This document shows, one piece after another, positions 1 through 7,517 of a stretch of DNA of 64,000 bases; positions within the stretch are counted from its first letter, which is position 1; the number at the start of each line of letters is the position of its first letter. This DNA comes from Accumulibacter sp. (lineage in GTDB: Bacteria; Pseudomonadota; Gammaproteobacteria; Burkholderiales; Rhodocyclaceae): the NCBI RefSeq assembly GCF_023806625.1, contig NZ_JAMTDX010000027.1, positions 95,647-159,646 on the forward strand, written 5' to 3'. The notes beneath the pieces were generated by a model. It was not told the origin of the DNA and did no database searches. It worked only from the letters and a program-made list of their open reading frames with translations. The position numbers and the translations under genes are program-made.

Positions 1-34
1 GACGGCTTCGCCAGCGCGGCAGGAGCGCCCGGGC

Positions 35-496
35 TCAGCCGTGGCCGGTGCTGCCGAAGCCCGAGTCGCCGCGCGAGGTAGCGGCGAATTCCTCGACGAC
101 GTTGAACGAAACCTGGAGGACGGGGACGACGACCAGCTGCGCGAGGCGGTCGAGCGGCTGGAGAACGAACGCTTCGCTGCCGCGGTTCCAGGTCGAGACG
201 ATGATCTCGCCCTGATAGTCCGAGTCGATCAGACCGACGAGGTTGCCGAGGACGATCCCGTGCCGGTGGCCAAGCCCGGAGCGCGGCAGGATCAGCGCGG
301 CTAGTCCGGGGTCGGACAGGTGGATGGCGATGCCGGTCGGGACCAGTCGCGTGTCGCCAGGCTCGAGGCGCAGCGGCCCGTCGATGCACGCGCGCAGGTC
401 GAGGCCCGCCGAGCCCGGCGTGGCGTACTGCGGCGGGTTGTCGCGCAGACGCGGGTCGAGCAGACGGACGTCGATTCGGCGACGCATCGCGTTCAT
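35..496 (-). CDS. dut: dUTP diphosphatase (dUTPase)
   Basis: Hydrolyses dUTP to dUMP and pyrophosphate, keeping uracil out of DNA and feeding dTMP synthesis; soluble homotrimer. The 153-residue protein shows the family motifs in order: GSAGLDLRA near the N-terminus, a LILPRSGLG segment, [11 protein letters not shown], a segment around DRLAQLVV, and the C-terminal glycine-rich arm [12 protein letters not shown]. Length is normal for bacterial Dut. The start at 496 overlaps the coaBC stop as ATGA, suggesting translational coupling; an in-frame ATG at 487 aligns better with the usual MKKIDVK start and is an alternative. It is the downstream partner of coaBC, a common proteobacterial arrangement. 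Confidence 0.95.
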   Translation of the reverse strand: MNAMRRRIDVRLLDPRLRDNPPQYATPGSAGLDLRACIDGPLRLEPGDTRLVPTGIAIHLSDPGLAALILPRSGLGHRHGIVLGNLVGLIDSDYQGEIIVSTWNRGSEAFVLQPLDRLAQLVVVPVLQVSFNVVEEFAATSRGDSGFGSTGHG

Positions 497-1689
497 CGGC
501 GCCGCTCGAGCAGCTGGCCGATCCGTTCGACGAGCTGCCGGGCGAGCTGCAGTTTCGATGCGGGTGGCAGCGGATGCTGGCCTTCGTCGTCGAAGAGGAT
601 CAGCCGGTTGCTGTCCCCGGCGAAGCCGTCCTGGATCAGGTTGCCGGCGATCAGCGGGATCTTCTTGCTGCGCCGCTTGCTCTCGGCGTACTCGGCGAGC
701 CGTTCGCTCTCCGCGGCGAAACCGACGCAGAGCGGCGGGTCGGGCAGTGCCGCGACCTCGGCGAGGATGTCCGGATTGAGCACGAGGTCGATCGTCGGCG
801 CCTGCGCTTGCCCACCCTTCTTGATCTTTTCGGTGAGCGGCCGGGCTGGCCGGTAATCGGCGACCGCGGCCACGGCGACGAAGACGTCGGCGTCGCGGAC
901 ATGGCGATGAACCGCTGCGTGCATCTCGAGCGCGCTGGTCACCGGGACACGCGTGACTCCGGGCGGGCAGGCGAGGCTGACCGGTCCGGAGACGAGAGTG
1001 ACCTCGGCGCCGGCTTCGCGCGCCGCGCGGGCGATCGCGTAGCCCATCCTGCCGGACGACAGGTTGGTGATCCCGCGCACCGGGTCGATCGCCTCGAAAG
1101 TCGGCCCCGCGGTGAGCAGCACGCGCCTGCCGGCGAGCCGCTTCGGCTGGAAGTGGGCGACGAGTTCGGCGACGATCTCCGCGGGTTCGAGCATTCGTCC
1201 CGGTCCCGATTCGCCACAGGCCTGGTCGCCCGACGCCGGTCCGAGGATCACGACGCCGTCGCCACGCAGCGTCGCGACGTTGCGGCGGGTCGCCGGGTTT
1301 TCCCACATCTGGCGGTTCATCGCCGGCGCGACGAGCAGCGGACAGTCGCGGGCCAGCGCGAGCGTGCTGAGCAGGTCGTCGGCGAGTCCGTGGGCCAGTT
1401 TGGCGAGGAAGTCCGCCGAGGCGGGGGCGACGAGCAGCGTGTGCGCCTCGCGCGAGAGATCGATGTGGGCCATGTTGCTGGCCACCCGCGGATCCCACTG
1501 ATCGCTGAACACGGGCTTTCCCGAGAGCGCCTGGAAGGTGACCGGGGTCACGAAATGCGTCGCCGCATCGCTCATCACCACCTGCACCGACGCCCCTTCT
1601 GCGCGCAACAGGCGGACGAGCTCGGCAGCCTTGTAGGCGGCGATGCCTCCGGTCACGCCGAGGACGATTCGTTTGCCAGCGAGTTCCAT
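493..1689 (-). CDS. coaBC: Bifunctional phosphopantothenoylcysteine decarboxylase / phosphopantothenate-cysteine ligase
   Basis: Carries out two coenzyme A synthesis steps: ligation of cysteine to 4'-phosphopantothenate (CoaB) and decarboxylation of the product (CoaC). The 398-residue protein begins [20 protein letters not shown], the flavin-binding HFCD start. It contains the [16 protein letters not shown] substrate-clamp segment and then the CoaB half from about residue 185 ([20 protein letters not shown], then [10 protein letters not shown]) with the KIKK segment. A GGAG lies just upstream of the ATG at 1689. The reading frame stays open further upstream, but homology starts here. The stop overlaps the dut start by four bases. 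It is divergent from radC across about 250 bp. Confidence 0.96.
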   Translation of the reverse strand: MELAGKRIVLGVTGGIAAYKAAELVRLLRAEGASVQVVMSDAATHFVTPVTFQALSGKPVFSDQWDPRVASNMAHIDLSREAHTLLVAPASADFLAKLAHGLADDLLSTLALARDCPLLVAPAMNRQMWENPATRRNVATLRGDGVVILGPASGDQACGESGPGRMLEPAEIVAELVAHFQPKRLAGRRVLLTAGPTFEAIDPVRGITNLSSGRMGYAIARAAREAGAEVTLVSGPVSLACPPGVTRVPVTSALEMHAAVHRHVRDADVFVAVAAVADYRPARPLTEKIKKGGQAQAPTIDLVLNPDILAEVAALPDPPLCVGFAAESERLAEYAESKRRSKKIPLIAGNLIQDGFAGDSNRLILFDDEGQHPLPPASKLQLARQLVERIGQLLERRR

Positions 1690-1938
1690 CTTCAGGCTCC
1701 GTGCGCCCGATCCGCGAATGCCAGAGCGCATTCTACCCGACCGCGCACGGGCAGCGGGTGGTGCCCAGTCTCGACGGCGCGCTGCGCAGACCGCCGCTCC
1801 GCGCTGTCGGGGCGGGACGATTTCGGTGGTCATCGGCGACGCGGTGTGGCGGCACACTCTGCCTGTACGGACGCGAGCGTGCAAGTTCGCTAGAATGGCC
1901 GGCCTGGGGTGTGGGGTATCGATCGGGAGGAATTGCCG

Positions 1939-2616
1939 ATGGCGATCAGCGACTGGCCGGAGGACGAGCGACCGCGCGAAAGACTGCTCGCTCACGGGTC
2001 GGCGGCCCTGTCGGACGCCGAGTTGCTGGCCATCTTCCTGCGTGTCGGCAGCAAGGGCAGGACGGCCGTCGACCTGGGCCGCGAGCTCATCACCCGCTTT
2101 GGCGGCGTGAGCCGCCTGCTCTCGGCGAGCGCGAGCGAACTCGCCGCGGTGCACGGAATCGGTCCGGCCAAGTACGCGCAGTTGCAGGCGGTCCTCGAGA
2201 TGGCGCGGCGTGCCCTCGGCGAAGAGATGCGTCGCGGGATCGCCTTCGCCTCGCCGGGGTCGGTGCGCGACTACCTGCGTCTCCACCTCGCGGGGCTGGA
2301 GCACGAAGTGTTCTTCGCGCTCTGGCTCGACGCCCAGAACAGGCTGATCGTCGCCGAGGAACTCTTCCGTGGCAGTCTCACGCAGACCAGCGTCTATCCG
2401 CGCGAGGTGGTCAAGAGGGCGCTGCATCACAACGCCGCGGCGGTCGTCCTCGCGCACAACCATCCCTCGGGGGTCGCCGAACCCTCCCGGGCCGACGAAC
2501 TGCTGACCAGCGAACTCAAGCAGGTGCTCGCGCTCGTCGAAGTCCGCGTACTCGACCACTTCATCGTCGCAGCGCAGTCGCCGCCCCTGTCATTCGCCGA
2601 GCGCGGGCTGCTCTGA
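1939..2616 (+). CDS. radC: RadC family JAB/MPN-domain protein
   Basis: A 225-residue RadC (YicR) protein. An N-terminal helix-hairpin-helix-like half ([19 protein letters not shown], then [12 protein letters not shown]) is followed by the JAB1/MPN metal-binding core with HNHPSG and a downstream acidic residue (SRADELLTS). Despite the name, a role in DNA repair has not held up in Escherichia coli; the catalytic substrate is unknown. The start at 1939 is chosen because GGGAGG precedes it at 1925-1930 and the protein then has normal length; an earlier in-frame ATG at 1909 has no such site. The gene is divergent from coaBC. Confidence 0.94.
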   Translation: MAISDWPEDERPRERLLAHGSAALSDAELLAIFLRVGSKGRTAVDLGRELITRFGGVSRLLSASASELAAVHGIGPAKYAQLQAVLEMARRALGEEMRRGIAFASPGSVRDYLRLHLAGLEHEVFFALWLDAQNRLIVAEELFRGSLTQTSVYPREVVKRALHHNAAAVVLAHNHPSGVAEPSRADELLTSELKQVLALVEVRVLDHFIVAAQSPPLSFAERGLL

Positions 2617-2692
2617 CTGGCGAAGGCACCGCACGGCTCGGGTAAAGCGCTGTCGGCAGCCGGTGCGGTAGCGATCGGACGACCGAAAGCGC

Positions 2693-2722
2693 TTGAAACG
2701 ACCCGCTTCGATCGGCTAGAAT
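2693..2722 (+). promoter_or_regulatory. Sigma70-type promoter of rpmB-rpmG
   Basis: TTGAAA at 2693-2698 and TAGAAT at 2717-2722, separated by 18 bp, lie 37 bp upstream of the rpmB ATG. Both hexamers are close to consensus and placed correctly for the ribosomal protein operon. Inference from sequence only. Confidence 0.6.
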
Positions 2723-2758
2723 CGCGCGCTTCACATCGCCGCAACAGGAGTAGCCGTC

Positions 2759-2992
2759 ATGGCGCGTGTTTGTCAGGTCACGGGCAAGGGCCCGATGGTG
2801 GGGAAGAACGTTTCCCACGCCAACAACAGAACGAAGCGCCGCTTCCTTCCGAACCTCCAGTCGCGCCGCTTCTGGGTCGAAAGCGAGAAGCGCTGGGTGC
2901 GGCTGCGCGTTTCCAGCGCTGCGCTGCGCACGATCGACCGCAACGGAATCGATGTGGTGCTCGCCGAACTGCGCGCACGCGGCGAGATCTGA
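2759..2992 (+). CDS. rpmB: 50S ribosomal protein L28
   Basis: A 77-residue basic protein with the L28 hallmark [20 protein letters not shown], followed by [13 protein letters not shown]. It is a structural component of the large ribosomal subunit. An AGGAG about 10 bases upstream supports the ATG at 2759. It is followed 14 bp later by rpmG, the standard L28-L33 pair. No cysteine-type zinc-binding set beyond the single N-terminal Cys is seen, so it is a zinc-independent L28. Confidence 0.98.
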   Translation: MARVCQVTGKGPMVGKNVSHANNRTKRRFLPNLQSRRFWVESEKRWVRLRVSSAALRTIDRNGIDVVLAELRARGEI

Positions 2993-3006
2993 GAGGAGGG
3001 TCAGCC

Positions 3007-3162
3007 ATGCGTGACAAGATCAAGCTCGAGTCGACCGCCGGTACCGGCCACTTCTACACGACGACCAAGAACAAGAAGACGATGCCCGGCAAGATGGAGA
3101 TCAAGAAGTACGATCCCAAAGCTCGCAAGCACGTCATCTACAAGGAAATCAAGCTCCGCTGA
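3007..3162 (+). CDS. rpmG: 50S ribosomal protein L33
   Basis: A 51-residue protein beginning [20 protein letters not shown] and ending with the typical [11 protein letters not shown] tail. It is a large-subunit ribosomal protein in the same operon as rpmB. GAGAGGAGGG just upstream is a strong ribosome binding site. No CxxC pairs are present, so this is the zinc-free form of L33. Confidence 0.98.
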   Translation: MRDKIKLESTAGTGHFYTTTKNKKTMPGKMEIKKYDPKARKHVIYKEIKLR

Positions 3163-3177
3163 CGGTCTTCGTCAGCG
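3157..3177 (+). terminator. Hairpin at the end of rpmG, possible terminator
   Basis: An 8-bp perfect stem (CGCTGACG / CGTCAGCG) with a 5-nt loop spans the rpmG stop codon. No T-run follows, so it is not a classical intrinsic terminator. It may be a transcript-end stabilising hairpin. Confidence 0.35.
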
Positions 3178-3261
3178 TCACTCCACGCGGGTCGCCGAGG
3201 CGCAGCTTCCGACGCACGTGCATGCCCTCTGCGTCTTGGCTTCCTCTCCCACGAGGTGAGG

Positions 3262-4341
3262 CTACTGCGCAGCCTCGACCAGACGACGGGCCCTGACGCC
3301 CCTGGCGAGGGTGTCCAGGACAGCCACTGAATCCTCCCAGCCGAGGCAGGCGTCGGTGATGCTCTTGCCGTACTCGAGCGGCTGGCCCGGCACGAGATCC
3401 TGCCGTCCTTCGGCGAGGTGCGACTCGATCATCATCCCGATGACCCGTTTCTCTCCCGCGGCGAGCTGATCCGCCGTGTCCTCGACGACCGCGATCTGTT
3501 GCTTGAAACGCTTGTTGCTGTTGGCGTGCGAGGCATCGATCATCAGGCGGGCGGCCAGACCGGCGCTGGCAATCTCCCGGCATGCCGATTCGACGTGCGC
3601 CGCGTCGAAATTCGGTTCCCGGCCGCCGCGAAGAATCACGTGACAGTCCTCGTTGCCGCCTGTTGACACGATCGCCGAATGTCCGGCCTTGGTCACCGAG
3701 AGGAAGTGGTGCGGCGATTGCGCCGCACGGATCGCGTCGATGGCGATGCGGATGTTGCCGTCAGTCCCGTTCTTGAAGCCGACCGGGCAGGACAGGCCCG
3801 AAGCGAGTTCGCGGTGCACCTGCGATTCGGTCGTCCGGGCGCCGATCGCTCCCCAGGCGATCAGGTCGGCGGTGTACTGGGGCGTGATCGTGTCGAGGAA
3901 TTCGGTCGCGCAGGGCAGGCCCATGTCGTTGATTTCGAGCAGCAGACCCCTGGCGAGGCGCAGACCTTCGTTGATCCGGAAGCTGTTGTCGAGGCGGGGA
4001 TCGTTGATCAGGCCTTTCCAGCCGACTGTCGTGCGGGGTTTTTCGAAATAGACGCGCATCACGACCAGCAGGTCCTGCTCGAGGCGCCGGGCTTCCTTGT
4101 GCAGCCTGGTCGCGTATTCGACGGCCGAATCCACGTCGTGAATCGAACAGGGCCCGATGACCACCAGCAGGCGGTCGTCGGCACCGTGGAGGATTCGGTG
4201 AATGGCTTGCCGCGTGTTGTAGGTCGTCAGTGCCGCACGGACGCCGACCGGGAACTCACGGAACACGTGCGCCGGCGGGACGAGTTCCTTGATCTCCCTG
4301 ATCCGTACGTCGTCGGTGTTCGGTTTGCTCTGCAAGGACAT
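3262..4341 (-). CDS. aroG: 3-deoxy-7-phosphoheptulonate (DAHP) synthase, class I alpha
   Basis: Condenses phosphoenolpyruvate and erythrose 4-phosphate to DAHP, the first step of aromatic amino acid synthesis. The 359-residue length equals the AroF/G/H type. Visible family signatures include VVIGPCSIHD, VVMRVYFEKPRTTVGWKGLI, GARTTESQVHRELASGLSCP and GFKNGTDG, with the metal and substrate residues in the C-terminal DASHANS and MIESHL segments. GGAG lies a few bases upstream of the ATG. Which amino acid inhibits this isozyme cannot be read from the sequence, so the G in the symbol is tentative. Confidence 0.92.
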   Translation of the reverse strand: MSLQSKPNTDDVRIREIKELVPPAHVFREFPVGVRAALTTYNTRQAIHRILHGADDRLLVVIGPCSIHDVDSAVEYATRLHKEARRLEQDLLVVMRVYFEKPRTTVGWKGLINDPRLDNSFRINEGLRLARGLLLEINDMGLPCATEFLDTITPQYTADLIAWGAIGARTTESQVHRELASGLSCPVGFKNGTDGNIRIAIDAIRAAQSPHHFLSVTKAGHSAIVSTGGNEDCHVILRGGREPNFDAAHVESACREIASAGLAARLMIDASHANSNKRFKQQIAVVEDTADQLAAGEKRVIGMMIESHLAEGRQDLVPGQPLEYGKSITDACLGWEDSVAVLDTLARGVRARRLVEAAQ

Positions 4342-4707
4342 GCTCCGCTCTCCGGAGTTGCGGCCCGATTCGGCCAGAGGCGAGATTCTAATGGAAATGC
4401 CGGCCGGCAGCGCGGCGCCGGCAGTGGCCGCAGCCTGCGTGTACCCTTGTCCGACGGTCTTGCTTCAGACGACAGGGAATGCGCTCGAACGATCTCCGTC
4501 ATGCTGGCAGGATGCCCAGCAGATCTCTTGCTGTGAGCGGCGGAAAGTCCGCGACATGAACCTCGTCAGCTGTGCTGACACACCGCTTCGCCTTCTGGCT
4601 GGCTTCCCGCCGTCGTGCCTGCCTGACAAGGCTGCTCTGGAGATCCTCACGCGGCGGAAATCGGGCCGGGCAAAAGTCGATCGCGGAATATGGGCCTTGA
4701 CCGAGTA
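4342..4707. other. Intergenic stretch without a recognisable gene
   Basis: About 370 bp between the DAHP synthase start and the tRNA promoter. The rightward open frame here (4289-4711) has no family motif and runs over the start of aroG, so it is not called. The upstream region of aroG must lie here, but no convincing promoter was found. Confidence 0.5.
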
Positions 4708-4736
4708 TTGACGAAGAGCCGTGGAATTACTAAACT
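4708..4736 (+). promoter_or_regulatory. Promoter of tRNA-Asn
   Basis: TTGACG at 4708-4713 and TAAACT at 4731-4736 with a 17-bp spacer end 14 bp before the tRNA 5' end. The -35 is near consensus and the -10 matches four of six positions. Placement supports a tRNA promoter that stays with the intact left copy of the gene. Confidence 0.5.
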
Positions 4737-4750
4737 GCGCAGCCTCGCGT

Positions 4751-4826
4751 TCCTCGATAGCTCAGTCGGTAGAGCGACGGACTGTTAATCCGCAGGTCCC
4801 TGGTTCGAGCCCAGGTCGGGGAGCCA
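4751..4826 (+). tRNA. tRNA-Asn (anticodon GTT)
   Basis: A 76-nt cloverleaf: acceptor stem TCCTCGA pairs with TCGGGGA (one T-G pair), D-loop AGCTCAGTCGGTAGAGC, anticodon loop CTGTTAA with GTT, T-loop GGTTCGAGCC, and encoded CCA. The 3' half is the integration target of the island; the gene remains intact at this left end because the element carries the identical 3' part. Confidence 0.97.
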
Positions 4827-4834
4827 AAGAATCA
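4777..4834. repeat. attL: 58-bp direct repeat, left copy
   Basis: From the anticodon stem of tRNA-Asn to eight bases past the CCA. Identical over 58 bp to 46237-46294; the sequences diverge immediately outside (GCG versus CAC on the left, GAT versus AGC on the right). This defines the crossover segment of the integrase. Confidence 0.95.
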
Positions 4835-4842
4835 GATACTTA

Positions 4843-4869
4843 GCCTCCGTCACAGGCCGGGCTTTTTTT
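4843..4869 (+). terminator. Weak terminator after tRNA-Asn
   Basis: A short GCCT/AGGC stem and a GC-rich stretch followed by seven T residues, just downstream of the tRNA. The better terminator at 46302-46328 is probably the original chromosomal one, displaced to the far side by integration. Confidence 0.4.
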
Positions 4870-4871
4870 CT

Positions 4872-4892
4872 GGGCTAGCACCGGGCTAGCAC
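4872..4892. repeat. Left arm-type repeat of the integrase
   Basis: Two tandem copies of GGGCTAGCAC separated by one C, 38 bp inside attL. The same 21-bp block occurs at 46102-46122 beside the integrase gene. Shared repeats near both ends of an integrated element are typical integrase arm-binding sites; the assignment is inference. Confidence 0.65.
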
Positions 4893-5108
4893 GCCGAGGA
4901 AAAAACAGCCCTCGTGGTCTGGCAGAACGCCCGCCAGGTAGGAGCGCTGACGCCATCCTTTCGGCCATCGGAATCATCAGGACGAGCACGGCCTTTCCAT
5001 CCTGAGCGCTGGCCACAATCGCCGCCGGTCACCATCACCGTGTTGGCGTAGGTCTCGCCGCCGTTGGCCGCGAGCGCCACTGCGGTCCGGTCGCTGTCAG
5101 ACTCAGGC
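4893..5108. other. Unassigned remnant between attL and IS fragment
   Basis: An open frame exists leftward here and looks coding-like in part (ALAANGGETYANTVMVTGGD), but it runs into the IS fragment at its 5' side and ends in low-quality sequence. It may be the residue of a gene cut by the insertion. No family could be assigned. Confidence 0.3.
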
Positions 5109-5585
5109 GCCAAGGCCCGGCAGTACCACGCGGTCAAGGAGGCGCACTTGGCGCACCTCATCAAGATCGACCTCGAGAGCGAGCTTTTCAGCTTCAGCAT
5201 CGACGAGCAGCGCCAACGTCACCTGGAGCGGCTGGACGGCAAGCTGCTGCTGGTAACCAACACCGACGCGCCGGCTGCCGAGGTGATCAGCCGCTACAAG
5301 AGCCTGGCTGACATCGAGCGCGGGTTCAGGACGCTCAACAGCGATATCGAGATCGGGCCGATGTACCACCGGCTGCCGCGGCGCATCCGAGCGCACGCGC
5401 TGATCAGCTTCATGGCGCTGATCCTGCACCGGGTGCTGCGCATGCGGCTGAAGAACCCCCAACCGCGAGGAGTCCCCCGCACGGCTGCTGGAAGCCCTCA
5501 AGCGCGTCCAGCAGCAGGCCGCCACCACCGCCGACGGCCAAGTGGTGCGCGGTGTGACCAAACTCGCCCAGCAGCAAAAGGGACT
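5109..5585 (+). pseudogene. IS1634-type transposase, C-terminal fragment with frameshift
   Basis: The reading frame contains LVTNTDAPAAEVISRYKSL, then DIERGFRTLNSDIEIGP and YHRLPRRIRAHALISFMAL, characteristic of the C-terminal DDE domain of IS1634-family transposases including the catalytic Glu region. The N-terminal half is missing. Near 5455-5462 a C-rich run causes a frameshift: the continuation (REESPARLLEALKRVQQQAA, then VVRGVTKLAQQQKGL) lies in another frame. The 3' end is fused to the end of the next leftward gene. Clearly decayed and not expected to be active. Confidence 0.8.
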
Positions 5586-5587
5586 GC

Positions 5588-5953
5588 CTATCCCTCGTTG
5601 CGCGCCACCGGCCGGAACACGTTGCCAGGCAAGCTCTTCATCACGTCGTCCAACGCGCTCTTGTTGCCGAGTTTGGAAGGCAGCATCGACGCCTTCAGCG
5701 CCAGCGCGTCCAGTTCCGTGCCGCAGTAGGTCACACCGTTCTCGGTTCGCGGCCTCTCGGTCGGCTTCATCGGCACCAGCAGGATGAGGAAGTCACCGCG
5801 CGCTTTCGCTTCGTCAACCTGCCGCCGGTATTCCGCCCATTCCTCTGCCGGGGCAGCGCTCGCCGGCTCACGTAGCATGCAGATGGGTTGCCGTGACTTG
5901 GGCAGCAGCACGTCTTCCAGTCGTGCCAGGCGACGTTGGAGGGCGGCACTCAC
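5588..5953 (-). CDS. Hypothetical protein, third gene of small island operon
   Basis: 121 residues if the GTG at 5953 is used; this GTG overlaps the TGA of the upstream DUF5681 gene (GTGA), which fits tight coupling. The protein starts with a helical segment (ALQRRLARLEDVLLPK) and has a mixed central part (DFLILLVPMKPTERPRTENG). No catalytic motif is visible. Genes of this size follow DUF5681 proteins in phage and plasmid regions, but no function is proposed. The 3' end abuts the transposase remnant, so the natural C-terminus may have been altered. Confidence 0.55.
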   Translation of the reverse strand: MSAALQRRLARLEDVLLPKSRQPICMLREPASAAPAEEWAEYRRQVDEAKARGDFLILLVPMKPTERPRTENGVTYCGTELDALALKASMLPSKLGNKSALDDVMKSLPGNVFRPVARNEG

Positions 5954-6384
5954 TTGCTGGCCTCCAGGGCAGAGATGCGTTGCTCCAGTTCCTGCGTCTC
6001 CAGCGCCTTGCGCCGCGCCTCGACGATCCCCGACAGCGTCGCCGCCTCTCCGGGCAGAAGGTCGCCGGCAGCAACGGCCTGCAGGATGGCAGCCTGAGCC
6101 TGAGCGACGCCTTCCGCAGACCCCGTGTCGGGCAGACACAGGAAGATCGGGCGCTCCTTCGCCACCGGAACCAGACGCTCGATGACCAGCCGTGCGGCGC
6201 TGATGTCACCTTCTTTCGCGAGATCCACCACCTTTCTGGCGATCGCATCGGCGCCTTCCTCCATCGCCGCCAGAGCGACCAGTGTCACCCGATTCCGGCT
6301 TCCTCTGGGTCGGCCCTTGGGATTACCGGACTGGCCCGGCTTCCAGCCGGGACGCAGGTTTGCAGTTGGCGTCGTCTCGCTCAT
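5950..6384 (-). CDS. DUF5681 domain protein
   Basis: 144 residues. The N-terminus has the DUF5681 signature RPGWKPGQSGNPKGRPRGSR, a basic glycine/proline-rich segment common in phage-derived proteins beside terminase genes. This is followed by helices (VTLVALAAMEEGADAIARKV) and a C-terminal coiled-coil-like region (ETQELEQRISALEASK). It overlaps its neighbours on both sides by ATGA/GTGA junctions, forming one operon. Function is unknown; nucleic-acid binding by the basic N-terminus is plausible. Confidence 0.7.
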   Translation of the reverse strand: MSETTPTANLRPGWKPGQSGNPKGRPRGSRNRVTLVALAAMEEGADAIARKVVDLAKEGDISAARLVIERLVPVAKERPIFLCLPDTGSAEGVAQAQAAILQAVAAGDLLPGEAATLSGIVEARRKALETQELEQRISALEASK

Positions 6385-6677
6385 TCCTTGTACCTCGACG
6401 GTGTTTCTTCAATGCTCGGTTCTTCCGTGACGCTCACGAAACCGTACCTCCGTCCAATCTCAGACCAGGCACGTTGCGCCGCATGCCGGGCGGGCTCGGA
6501 CGCTTCGACGCGCCCCAGTATCGTCAGCAGTGCCCGCAGCGGCGCGTTCTCCTCATCGCCGATGGCGTCGATCGCGGCGCAGCTGTCCCGTTGGCGCTGC
6601 GCGCGCTTACGCTCGGCGGCGGTCATCGGATGGTCACCTTTGAGCGGTCGGCCTCTCTGCTTCGTGATAGTCACCAT
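6381..6677 (-). CDS. Small basic hypothetical protein, first gene of operon
   Basis: 98 residues beginning MVTITKQRGRPLKGDHPMTA, then AERKRAQRQRDSC. The RGRP AT-hook-like start and the TAAERKRAQRQR segment occur in small phage- and plasmid-borne proteins that may bind DNA. It is the promoter-proximal gene of the 6677-5588 operon. GTGA-N3-TCAC palindromes overlap codons 2-5 and sit 24 bp upstream of the start, suggesting the operon is repressed by a dimeric DNA-binding protein, possibly itself. Function not known. Confidence 0.55.
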   Translation of the reverse strand: MVTITKQRGRPLKGDHPMTAAERKRAQRQRDSCAAIDAIGDEENAPLRALLTILGRVEASEPARHAAQRAWSEIGRRYGFVSVTEEPSIEETPSRYKE

Positions 6678-6711
6678 TTGCTCCGATTTTACTCTTTTTC
6701 GTGACCATCAC
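6664..6711. promoter_or_regulatory. Paired GTGA-N3-TCAC palindromes at the operon start
   Basis: GTGATAGTCAC at 6664-6674 overlaps the start of the 98-residue gene and GTGACCATCAC at 6701-6711 lies just upstream. Two 11-bp dyads, centred 37 bp apart and flanking an AT-rich stretch, look like an operator pair. The regulator is not identified. Confidence 0.4.
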
Positions 6712-6786
6712 TTTATAGTCAAGTGAAGCCCCATCCAGAACGTGTGTCCTCGCTCGGCAGTCCTTACACCAAGGGCGATCCTCGCC

Positions 6787-7512
6787 TCAAAATCGAGCCC
6801 GCAGGGCAACGAACTGGTCGCCCGAACCTTCCGCTCGAACCTCCAGTGTCGGGCTGATGGACATCAGATAGGCGAGCGGCTGACCGAGCAGAAACGGATA
6901 GAGCACGGCCGTCGATTGCAGCGTGGCAAGCGCCATGGCCTTGCCCTGGTAACGCAACGCCGCCTCGATGAGCCACGCGACGCTCCGCTGATCAGTCAGC
7001 TCCCTGGCCGCCAATCGCACCAGCCGCTTGCCCTTCTCGACGCGCGCAACGGCGCCCCAGTTCGCCTGAGTCTGGAGCACAGCCTGCGTGGCTCGCTTCG
7101 TGACTTCACGGTCGCCATAGACCTCACTCATGCGGCGGTGAACTTCGGCAACCGAGCAATCGCCCTGGATCGATGTGAGTCGGCCGGTGAACTCGGCGAC
7201 CCTACCGAAGTAGGGATAGGCGGCAAGCGCCGCGCCCCAAGCAAATGGGGCGACGTCGGCGGGGGCTTTGGCGCCGGCGAAAAGCCTCACGCCGCGGCCG
7301 ATGAAGTCAACGAGGTCAGCCCTGGGTTCCAGCACGAGCGCATTCAGCTTCGTTTGGGTCTTGGCCAGCGCTTCCTTGCCCAGACCTGCGGCCTTCAGCT
7401 GCGCACTGAGCTCTTCCAGGCTGCCCTTCTCCGCGCGCACCCCGACTGCGGCCGCCACCCAGTCGATCCGGATGAACCGGTCGAAGCCAATCTGAGGGGC
7501 TTTCGCGATCAT
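6787..7512 (-). CDS. brxA: BREX protein BrxA (DUF1819 family)
   Basis: 241 residues and last gene of the BREX operon, 5 bp after pglZ. The all-helical protein (e.g. VEKGKRLVRLAARELTDQRS, LIEAALRYQGKAMALATLQS) matches in size and position the BrxA-like DUF1819 protein that closes type 3 BREX operons. BrxA family members are small helical DNA-binding proteins; their role in exclusion is not settled. Assignment rests on position and overall character rather than on a diagnostic motif. Confidence 0.75.
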   Translation of the reverse strand: MIAKAPQIGFDRFIRIDWVAAAVGVRAEKGSLEELSAQLKAAGLGKEALAKTQTKLNALVLEPRADLVDFIGRGVRLFAGAKAPADVAPFAWGAALAAYPYFGRVAEFTGRLTSIQGDCSVAEVHRRMSEVYGDREVTKRATQAVLQTQANWGAVARVEKGKRLVRLAARELTDQRSVAWLIEAALRYQGKAMALATLQSTAVLYPFLLGQPLAYLMSISPTLEVRAEGSGDQFVALRARF

Positions 7513-7517
7513 GCGAT

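Noticed and set aside
4289-4711. Rightward 140-codon frame upstream of tRNA-Asn
   Set aside because: Overlaps the start of the DAHP synthase gene on the other strand, has no family motif and no ribosome binding site.
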